Below are positions 55,163 to 64,000 of a DNA stretch of 64,000 nt, piece after piece. A program made the position numbers and the translations under genes. The notes beneath the pieces are model-generated. The model saw only the letters and a program-made list of their open reading frames with translations. It was not told the DNA's origin and did no database searches. The stretch comes from Raphanus sativus (Eukaryota > Streptophyta > Magnoliopsida > Brassicales > Brassicaceae): assembly GCF_000801105.2 (NCBI RefSeq), contig NC_079515.1, positions 30,341,407 to 30,405,406 of the forward strand. Direction: 5' to 3'. The first letter of the stretch is position 1. The number at the start of each line of letters is the position of its first letter.

Positions 55163-56757
55163 ATGTGTGGAGGAGCTATAATCTCTGATTTCATTCCGTC
55201 GCCAAGGTCTCGCCGCGTCACCAGCGAGTTCATCTGGCCGGATCTGAAGAAGAAGAAGAAGAACGCGAAGGGACTGAAGAAGAGCTTGGAGAAGCGTTCG
55301 AGTCACTCTGATCTTGACGATGAGTTCGAGGCTGATTTCCAGCGTTTCAAGGATGATTCGTCTGTTGATGTCTTCGATGATGTCTTCGCCGATGTGAAAC
55401 CGTTTGTTTTCACGGCGACTCCGAACGCCGCCGTCTACTCCGCGGCTGCCGGTAAATCCGCTTACAGCTTTACTTTGAATTTCTAGATGTATTAGCTAAT
55501 CATGCGGTTTCGGTTAATTTAGTTAAACCGGTTAGAGTAATTCGATTTTGGTTAGTCCGGTTAGTCCAAAACCAAATACAACGAAAAATTCGGTTCGGTT
55601 CTCGTTTTATTTCGGGTCTTGAAAATTCGGTTAGTTCAAGTTTTTAGTTAATCTGTATTTGGTTAATCTTCTTTTTAAAGAAACCTAACTAACCGGGTAC
55701 TGAACCGATAGCCTATTTTCTTTAGAAAAAACTTGCTGAGCAGAACCGAACCCATAACCAGGTCTAAACCGAAAACTAAAAGGTTCAGCTATCAATTCCA
55801 GGGCTAGTTATTATTACTATGGTTTCTTTGGCGTGAAGTTTCAGATTGCTCAGCTCTGAGAAATTAGCTTGACCTTGTTGTCTTCTGAACTACATAGCTT
55901 AGTTTCCATTAATTGAAATCATTTTGTTCTTTGAAATCGTATGCCTATGGTTTTGTGTGATGTTCTGTGGGGTACGTGAGTCTTGATTCGTGTGATAAAA
56001 TTATTTTGAACCTGTTAAGAACTCCTTTTCTTTTGTTTCTTGTTATGCACGTGATTCAGCTTCTGGCAAGAAAGTTGCTGACTCTAACGGACAAGCTGCA
56101 AAGAGGAAGAGGAAGAGCCAATACCGAGGGATAAGGCAACGTCCTTGGGGCAAATGGGCTGCTGAGATCCGTGATCCTAAGGAAGGTTCAAGGATCTGGC
56201 TTGGAACTTTCTCAACAGCCGAGGAAGCTGCGAGAGCTTATGATGCTGCAGCACGCAGAATCCGCGGCTCCAAAGCTAAGGTGAACTTCCCAGTGGAAAC
56301 CCTTACTGTCTCTCACAAACCAGTGGCTACACTTAATCCGAACCCAGCTTCGGTTCAGAACTTCGACAACATGTGTTTCATGGAGGACACACAGCAAGGG
56401 AACAACAACAACAACAATCAGTTTGCGCTGACAAACTCTATTGGTGCTGGAGGTGGTAACGGATATCATCAGTATTTCAGCTCAGACCAGGGTAGTAATT
56501 CATTCGGTTGGAGCGATCAAGCTCCAATAACTCCTGAGATATCTTCTGCGTTAATCAGCAACAACAACTCTGCTCTATTCGTGGAGGATGCGAATCCAGC
56601 TAAGAAGCTCAAGTCCATGGATTTTGAGGCACCTCAATGGGACTCTTCACTTGATTTCCTCAGTGGAGATGCTGTGGTGACTGAGGAAAACGGTGCAAAC
56701 CCTATGGAGTTATGGAGCATTGATGAGATCGAGTCCATGATCGGAGGGGTCTTCTAA
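55163..56757 (+). CDS. RAP2.12: Group VII ERF transcription factor (RAP2.12-like), oxygen-sensing N-degron
   Basis: Two exons, 55163-55451 and 56060-56757; 328 residues. The N-terminus [12 protein letters not shown] is the conserved ERF-VII N-degron: after Met removal Cys2 can be oxidised by plant cysteine oxidases, arginylated and degraded under normal oxygen, but is stable in hypoxia. A Lys-rich patch and an acidic region follow. A single AP2/ERF DNA-binding domain spans ~117-174 ([20 protein letters not shown], then [18 protein letters not shown] and [10 protein letters not shown]). The tail is Asn/Gln-rich and ends [16 protein letters not shown], the activation motif of RAP2.12/RAP2.2. 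The ~608-base intron carries CGGTTAGT/AACCGAACC-rich sequence resembling hAT-like element debris. The symbol is by sequence pattern and synteny (At1g53910); the protein is somewhat shorter than the Arabidopsis one. Confidence 0.93.
55500..55800. repeat. AACCGAACC/CGGTTAG-rich segment in the ERF intron
   Basis: Stretches of TTCGGTTCGGTT and AACCGAACCCATAACC within the intron share composition with the hAT-like elements' ends, but no clean terminal repeats or target duplication were found. Confidence 0.35.
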
Positions 56758-57287
56758 TAAGATCCATTTTCATGTAAATAAGGCTGCATGTTAGTGAGTT
56801 TCCCGCATCATCATCTCCTTTAAACCTGCAGAACAATTTAAGATCTGTTACTTTTGTTTCATCTTCTTGCTGTATATGTCTATCTTAGGAGCTGCTGTTG
56901 GGGAATGGTTATAAGCCTATTTCTCTTTGCATGCTAATAAGGTTGTGATGAAGTTCATATAGGGGCTTAATTTTTAGGAGTTTCTGTAGTCTTTCGTTTC
57001 AAAAATATTTTGAACTCTTTTCTAGTGACATTTTGTGTTCGCTTGTGCTTTGGTTCTGTTAACTCTGTGCCCCCAAAAGTCCAAACTGTCATCTTTAGCA
57101 TTGTCATAAGTTAAATCTGTTGAACTACTGCTCTGTTTATTTTTACAAGAAGACAAAGATAAAAGCAAATCAAGAGAGCCACCGCATACTCAAGTGATAC
57201 CATAGAACCGAACCGCTACAAAAGAAATGATTCAAGCAAACTATACTGATGAACCGAAAACCAATCAACCTCTTTGAGACTTTCGAG

Positions 57288-57963
57288 TAGGACTGGGCGT
57301 TCGGGTATCCATTCGGGTTTCGGTTCAGTCCATTCGGGTTTTCGGGGTCAAAAATTTCTGCCCCATTCGGATATTTCTAAATTTCGGTTCGGGTTCAGTT
57401 CGGATCTTTGCGGGTTCGGTTCGGGTTCGGATAACCCATTTAAGATGTTTTTAAATTTTCAAAATTCATTATATACTTTAAATTTTCAAAGTCTATAAGA
57501 AAGATAATATATTACATATAAATTTTCATAACATATATGTCAAAATACCTTAATTTAACATATAAATTGGTTTTCTTTGAATATTTGGATAAAGAATCAA
57601 TAGATATTTAACTATTTTTGGTGTTTTCAGTATATTTTAGTTATTTTAAACATTTACTTTTGACTATTTGCATATATTTTTCGAGTATTTTTGATAACTT
57701 AAAGGTATCTTATATATTTTTTTAATATTTTTAATATACATTATATATAAAAATAATGTATATATTGAAGTATATAAATTTATTTCAGATACATTCGGGT
57801 ACCCAAAATACTTTGGTTCGGATCGAGTTCGGTTTCGGTTCTTTAAATACCGAAATTTTGAACCCGTTCGGATATTTAATCAATTTTGGTTCGGGTTCGG
57901 TGCTACTTTTTCGGATCGGGTTCGGTTCGGTTTTTTCGGATTCGGATTTTTTGCCCAGCCCTA
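57288..57963. mobile_element. hAT-like non-autonomous element (copy C)
   Basis: Same family as the element at 51459-52106, with which it aligns along its whole length. Ends TAGGACTGGGC and, inverted, TAGGGCTGGGC; 8-bp flanking repeat CTTTCGAG / CTCTCGAG (57280-57287 and 57964-57971) with one mismatch. It has a ~35-base extra stretch in the middle. Confidence 0.85.
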
Positions 57964-57971
57964 CTCTCGAG

Positions 57972-59229
57972 AACAAATGTGAACGAAGCGCGGATTATAC
58001 TTCTTTTATTTTTGTTGCATTTTAAAAGTTAGTTAAATATGTTAAAAAAAAAAGTTAGTTAAATAAAATTATTGTGGTTCATTGACCTATTAGCTAAGAT
58101 GTTTGGTTAATCATCTATGTTAACTAATAATACTGGTATCATATATTATAGATTATGAATTATATAACAATGCTGTACACGAAATCATATTGTGTATTTT
58201 TTTAAGTCTGATTAGTTATAATATTACAACAATGAAATTATTAAATAGACGCTTTTACAACCGGTAATTCTATTACTTTATGAAAATATAGATTTTGACT
58301 TTTTTACGGTAATTATCTTACACTAATGATTATATATCTTTACTAAAAAGTATATTCGTGGGAATGTATTAGAGGTATTCATATATAAATTTTAGTAATA
58401 ACATTTTAATTTTATTGTTTAGGTTTTTTGATAATATATCATTTGAGAGTGTGTGAGAAAGATTATAGTACAAGTATATAATGCTCCAAATATTCACTGT
58501 GTATTTGACCATTTAAAACTTAAATGACAATTTTTTTATCAGTAAATAAAATTAGAAATCTAAATAAATAGAAAAGATTCATTTTTTTGGAACACAAACT
58601 TTTATTACTTTTTAAACCTTCTGGCTACAATTAAAGGGGCAGTTTAAGCAAACTCTACAAACAAACAAAAAAGTCAGTATAACATAAATGATAGATGTAA
58701 AGAGACATGTAAGATAAAAAGACAGTGGAGTCAAAGTAAGACTCGAACGAGCCAAAACAAATTTGAAGGCAGCATCAGAAGTTTGAGATTTACTGAGTTC
58801 GATCACTTAGCCATATTTTGATTCCTTACAAGCTTGAGATTTAGGCTAAATTCGATTCATTACAAATTTACAGAAATTCGGAATTTATTACATAATTTTG
58901 ATTTTTAGTGGAAGTCTCTGTAGTCCGTTGATTTAATTAAGAGTTTGTAAATATTTTTACATTATGAAATTTGAGTTCGAGTCCCAAAGATTCTATGCAT
59001 GCATTATACAAAATATTAGAGAAAAAAACTTAAAGAAGATTTTCATGGTGAAAAGAGTAATGTCAAGTGTAGTTTTCAAAGGATGGTTCAATGTGTTGGA
59101 TTTAGACATTAATCATCATAAATCATATGTAATCATCTTCTGTAAAATTGTCTATGTAATTTTCTTACAGTTTATGATAATATAATTAACCAGTGTTAAA
59201 ATCTTGCTTTCCTATATATTAGATAAAAT
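57972..59229. other. AT-rich spacer with possible SINE debris
   Basis: No gene. On the minus strand at about 58735-58815, TGGCTAAGTGATCGAAC and GTTCGAGTC have A-box/B-box character, but no tail or duplication was seen. Confidence 0.4.
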
Positions 59230-59241
59230 AAAATAAATACA

Positions 59242-59841
59242 TTTTTTTTTTTGGCAACCTTTTCATTTCATTGAAATAATTTGAACGTACAATGGCTTAG
59301 TAGTAAAGCCAGGAAATTACATATGATTGATTATTTGTCCTGGCATTCTTAGCTAATCTATCAACTACACTAGTAAATATTCGAGGTACATGATAGAAGC
59401 TATATTGATTTTCTTTTGCGAAAACTCCAATGTCGTGGATTGTGGAGTTGGCCTCTGATATATGGTTATCTTTATACTGCTTATCTTCAATAGCCCACTC
59501 CAGTTGCTTTATTAGCTTCAAACAGTCCCCAAGAAAAGCCACATTTTTATACGACAGTCTTTGTAGTTGACAAACTGCTTCGTACATCGCCACTGCCTCT
59601 GCTACCAACGGAGTGTCAGTAGCATCCATTGCAGAGCTCCCTTAGAGTCTTAGAGTGCCTTCTTTGCTGAATAAGGACCACCCAATACCTATCTTCTCAG
59701 ACGGTGACTTCCAAGATGCGTCTACAATACAATAGAGCTGTACTTCATGTGGCAGAAGTTCATGTATAGTGGTTGGTTCAGGCCGAAGATTTCCTTGCAA
59801 TATCATCTCATTTTGCATAGTAGCCTCTGCCCACATTCTCA
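59242..59841 (-). mobile_element. 5'-truncated LINE copy with target duplication
   Basis: On the minus strand the RNase H domain end of a LINE ORF2 is read: LYCIVDASWKSPSEKIGIGW, then after one in-frame stop (at about 59642) AEAVAMYEAVCQLQRL, FLGDCLKLIKQLEW and YHVPRIFTSVVDRLAKNA. A poly-A tail (T run on plus at 59242-59252) follows. Exact 12-bp flanking repeats AAAATAAATACA lie at 59230-59241 and 59842-59853. Truncation from the 5' end is the usual LINE insertion outcome. It is dead, and a different lineage from the intact LINE. Confidence 0.88.
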
Positions 59842-59868
59842 AAAATAAATACATATATATACATAGAT

Positions 59869-60649
59869 TAGGTGTGCGTATTTTACCTGGACTTGAAATT
59901 TGAACTCAAATACAATCCAATAAGTCCAAACCTTCTTTTTTTTGGGCAAACCAATAAGTCCAAACCAAACCGAAAGATAAAAATATTCGAACAAGTATTA
60001 AGTTAGAAGAAAATAGATATCTCATCCAGAACGAATATCCAAACATAATCGAATATATATATAAGAAGTTGAGTTTTTGTATTGAAGACACCAGTACCAA
60101 TATGCTGGTCCAAGTATATCGCTCCGGACCTAAAAAAAATCCAATATATCAGCCTAAAAATATCTAATACTTAAGTCAAAAACTATGATAATTTTTTTAA
60201 AACAAGTCATACCTTTGTCCATGAATATGTAGTAGAAACCAGAGTAGGAGTAACTGCTACATGGTTTGTCCCTGAATATGTAAATCATCTTTATCTTTCA
60301 AATACATATTGTTGAAATAATTCATATGCCAATTGACATTCTTAATTGTTTGCGCAAAGTTATGCATGATAAAACCATATATGTGTCATTTTGGTTATGT
60401 TTGGTTTGAATGTTTTTCCATTTTACATTTTCAACTTATACTTGGAAAGTATATTTTAGCCGTTTTAAAAAAAATTAACGGTTATCCGAATTCAATCTAA
60501 AGTAACCAAACTTGAAATCTATATATCCGAACTTAATCCGATTTATAAAATTATCTGAACGGATACTAAACCCTTAAATTAATTGAAATATTTGAAAAAA
60601 ATAAAGTATTTGACTCAAACCTAATCAGACATCCAAACGTCCGTGCCTA
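59869..60649. mobile_element. hAT-like non-autonomous element (copy D, diverged)
   Basis: Ends TAGGTGTGCG and, inverted, TAGGCACGGAC; 8-bp flanking repeat ACATAGAT / ACATAGGT (59861-59868 and 60650-60657) with one mismatch. Subterminal TTTGAACTCAAATAC / TTTGAGTCAAATAC segments pair. It lies 15 bp from the truncated LINE. Confidence 0.6.
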
Positions 60650-60657
60650 ACATAGGT

Positions 60658-61467
60658 GCATATATAATTAGAAAGTCTATTGAACTCTCTTGGTCAATTT
60701 CATACTTTTCTATCTATTTAAGACACCACGTCCATTTCATTTAAAAGTCGTGCATTGAATTTTTTCTGTCATCGCATTTGAAAAGTATTTTTGCTTGAGA
60801 AAAACAATTTGAACACAGTAACATATCTCCAACAAGAAAAATAACTTATCTATACTATTAAATAAAAACTAATTTGAAAATAAATTTGAATTCTATGTGA
60901 CATATTATGAAAATGCTGTTAAAATTTAAAAATAATATAATAGTCTAAATTTCATTAAGATATTTTCGCCATTTATTTTTATATCAAAAATATGTAAATA
61001 ATTATTTTTCCGTAAATAAGAAGAGTAATTTTTAAATATATATATATATATATATTAAATGTAAATTTATAATTTTATCAAATAAAATTATTGATAATTT
61101 TTTTAGGTTTATAATATTAGAATAGATTAATATTAATTCACTTTTTAGTAAAAATTCTCTAATATTTTATATACACATTTCATAAATTGAATAAAATTAT
61201 TACATCAAATAATTAATATATGTAAATAAATTAATATTCCAATTATTTATAAATTATAAATTAAATTTAGGCAATAGCTATATATTTGTATTGTATACAC
61301 ATGCTTATTCAAAATAATAATTTAATTATTTTAAATATTAAACAATTATGAAAACATAAATTCATGGATTTTATTATATGAATATTATTTTGAAAAAACT
61401 ATAATACTAAAATTAAAAATTTAAAAGATAATATTAATTTTATTCCTAATTGTATTTTAATATTAAA

Positions 61468-61505
<38 letters not shown>

Positions 61506-61800
61506 TTTATATAAATTTACACATAAATTATGTACAAAACTGAAAACATAATAAAATGAATTTTTTCAATCATAAATAGTTTTGTGCTTTTAAAAGGTTT
61601 TTAAATTCGCTGATAAAGATAAAAATGGTAGAATATAAACATTTTTTTGTCAAGGAAAAATTCCATTTTGTTAAAAAAAAGGAAAAATTCCATTAAGAAA
61701 CAAAAGAGTGGAATTATCAAAGCAATTAAGATAAGGCAAAGACAAATCATCAGTAGATGCCGTAATAGAAAGAGAAAGGATAGAATACAACGTTTCATGG
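60658..61800. other. AT-rich upstream region of the GDSL lipase
   Basis: It contains a Helitron 5' end-like TCTATACTATTAAATAAAAA at 60849 (after A) without a matching 3' end, and TA microsatellites near 61038-61055 and 61472-61502. Confidence 0.45.
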
Positions 61801-61803
61801 ACA

Positions 61804-61810
61804 TATATAA
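61804..61810 (+). promoter_or_regulatory. Probable TATA box of the GDSL lipase
   Basis: TATATAA about 60 bases before the start codon at 61866. Confidence 0.5.
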
Positions 61811-61865
61811 GTCTAAGCCATATCACATACAAAATACATAGCAAACACTTTTGTAATAACAAATT

Positions 61866-63580
61866 ATGGAGAACTGTCGGTTAGTCTCCATCATCTTGTT
61901 CGTCCACACAATCATATCGATAAGCTCAATCAACTGCACAGAGAATAATAGCAAATTCATCACAAACCAAGCTGCTTTGTTCGTGTTCGGAGATTCTCTG
62001 TTCGATCCAGGAAACAACAACTACATCAATACTACCAACCGAGCCAATTTTTTTCCATACGGTCAAACCTTTTTCAAGTTTCCCACCGGAAGAGTCTCCG
62101 ACGGACGTTTGATTCCCGACTTCATCGGTAAGAATCATATCTTTAGAAAAAAAAAAACTAATTAAACCTCTTCTTTTTAATTTAATTAACTGGTCGCTAA
62201 CGTGACAGCTGAGAAGGCATGGTTACCGTTGATCCCACCAAACCTACAACCAAGCAACAGTAACAGTCAGTTTACCTATGGAGTTAATTTTGCTTCTGCC
62301 GGTGCCGGAGCTTTGGTGGAATCATTTTCCGGACAGGTAACTTTCATCATCATTTTTTTACTCTTCCATTCAATCTATAACAAAATTATTACATAATAAA
62401 AACAAAATTATTTCATAATTTATAACCGAACAGGAAACAAAAACCAAACATTTTGGGTTCGTTCATATCGGCACGCGTTACCAATGATATAGTTATACAC
62501 TTATACTACATATTAAAAACAATATTATTACATAACTAATGATATAGTTGTTTGACTAATGAACTCTCTCTTCTTCTTGTTGATTTATTAACCGTTAAAG
62601 GTGATAGATTTGGGAACACAGTTAAATAGCTTCAAGAACGTTAAAAGGAGGTTAATATCTGCATTAGGAGAAACAGAGGCCAAGAGGATTTTCTCAAGAG
62701 CTGTTTATCTTTTCAATATTGGAGGCAACGACTTATTTTATGCCTTATTTCAGACCTCTTCACTTGTGAACCTCAATGCCAAAGAAAGATTAGTTGAGTT
62801 TATTATTGGTAATACAACGTCTGTGGTCAAGGTAAACCTAAAATCTTAAACTGATCTCAAGTTTATTAACTTTTGGTCTAGAAAATGATATATATTACGT
62901 TTTTCCCAGGAAGTGTATAAAATGGGAGGGAGGAAATTTGGATTCTTGAATGTGGGACCCTACGATTGTGCACCAGGCGCAAGGATCTTAGACATAGCAA
63001 ACATAGAATCTTGTAACAAACCAGTCACTGAACTGATCGATTTGCACAACAAGAAGTTCCCAGATGGTTTAAAGCGGCTTCAACGTGAACTATCCGGATT
63101 CAAATATGCCTTTCACGACTATCGCACTTCCTTACTACAGAGAATCAACAATCCTTCTAAATACGGTAACTAGAATAATCTGGTAGCGCTACTCGTAGTA
63201 AATTTCTTACCGGCAAAACTTGACTTAAAACATATGGGCTGTCGACAAAAAAAGTGAATAATAACAACCTAGTTGTTACATATATGTAAGAGATTGATCT
63301 TAAGTATCTTTTTGAAAGTTCTTTGTTTGTTTGTTTTGAAGGGTTCAAGGAAGGGAAGATGGCATGTTGTGGAAGCGGGCCATTGAGAGGAACGCCTACT
63401 TGTGGAATGAACCAAACGGGACAAAGTTACGAGCTATGCGAAGACGTTACCGATTATTTGTTTTTCGATTCAGCTCATTTGACAGAAAAGGCTCATCGAC
63501 AAATTGCAGACTTGATTTGGAGTGGTCCGCCTAATGTCACTGGACCTTATAATCTCAAAGCTTTATTTGAAATTAATTAG
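61866..63580 (+). CDS. GDSL-type lipase/esterase (GLIP group)
   Basis: Five exons: 61866-62127, 62209-62336, 62601-62831, 62910-63165 and 63342-63580; 371 residues. An N-terminal signal peptide (residues ~1-24, LVSIILFVHTIISISS) suggests secretion. Block I is FVFGDSLFDPGNNNY with the nucleophile Ser44, block II FASAGAGAL, block III NIGGND with Asn173, and block V FFDSAHLTEKAH with Asp335 and His338, so the catalytic set of an SGNH hydrolase is complete. The likely reaction is ester hydrolysis of extracellular lipids. Arabidopsis GLIP1-type proteins act in pathogen defence and systemic signalling. It belongs by synteny to the GLIP2/GLIP3/GLIP5 group at At1g53920-At1g53990 (from memory), but which one cannot be told. 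No frameshift or stop. Confidence 0.93.
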
Positions 63581-64000
63581 AATCACCGATATATATATAT
63601 ATATGAAAATAAAGATGACAATGCTAATAATTTTGTCTAAGCTTTTTATTTTTCAATAAAAGGGTTTCTATTGAAGTGCTAAAATATAGTGCTTGCAAGT
63701 TATGACTTTTATAACGTATAGTTTTGAATTAAAGGGTAATTCGAGACAGAGATTAATGAAATGACTTTTACTTATAGAGTATTCTCCCACAGATGGTGTA
63801 TGATATTTATCACCTAGAAAAGGTTATACGGTGAAAATAAGTGTCCAAGATTAAATTTGGGTTACAATACAGATCCGCCAGGAACTATGCTACCAAAAAG
63901 TCATTATATTTGAAAATGTTCAAAAGAAAAAAGTGTCCTTATTAAGGTTTCTCTGATTTTCCTTGCACGAAAAGGTTACGATCAGTCTTACAAAGGTAAA
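63581..64000. other. 3' flank of the GDSL lipase
   Basis: AATAAAG near 63608 and CAATAAAAG near 63653 are candidate poly-A signals. No further gene is seen before the window edge. Confidence 0.4.

Noticed and set aside
58964..59185. 73-residue ORF before the truncated LINE
   Set aside because: No domain or splice partner; composition as expected of AT-rich spacer.

Overview
The window is nuclear DNA of a crucifer, most likely a Brassica-type species (tribe Brassiceae). Genes have GT-AG introns, AT-rich spacers and dense transposon debris. The order of recognisable genes matches, from memory, the Arabidopsis thaliana chromosome 1 interval of about At1g53750 to At1g53940: RPT1, a K+/H+-exchange-related protein, a NUMOD3-repeat protein (At1g53800 type), RING-H2 ATL60, PME1, PME2, PAE1, a C-terminal remorin, LURP-one-related, eIF2B-alpha, RAP2.12 and a GDSL lipase. 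No search was run; the species call and the Arabidopsis numbers are recall plus inference.

Left third (1-21 kb): the first two exons of RPT1 (minus), a Helitron/SINE-rich spacer, an eight-exon gene (5057-6566, minus), a seven-exon gene (7543-9847, plus), the intronless ATL gene (11005-11937), a LINE relic, then an F-box pseudogene (12858-17500, minus). The pseudogene is split by a 3.47-kb CACTA element (13015-16486) that carries a 3-bp target duplication; removing the element and one duplication rejoins the F-box reading frame.

Centre (21-43 kb): an apparently full-length LINE (21130-26920) with an intact 1356-residue endonuclease/reverse transcriptase/RNase H ORF, a 12-bp target duplication and a poly-A tail; a non-autonomous Helitron; two tandem pectin methylesterase genes; PAE1, convergent with PME2; and a remorin gene.

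Right third (43-64 kb): Helitron ends, a frameshifted LURP-one-related gene with a TRIM retroelement just downstream, a second copy of that gene's upstream region with no gene attached, Tourist-like MITEs, hAT-like elements with 8-bp target duplications, eIF2B-alpha, an ERF-VII factor of the RAP2.12 type, a 5'-truncated LINE and a GDSL lipase.

Functionally, two proteasome subunits (19S ATPase RPT1, 20S alpha-5), an E3 ligase and an oxygen-sensing N-degron transcription factor share the segment, but this looks like inherited synteny rather than a cluster. I saw no convincing new gene system. The best leads are the nested transposon history, the intact LINE with an unusual ORF1, the long hairpins inside the CACTA element and the LURP-one promoter duplication.
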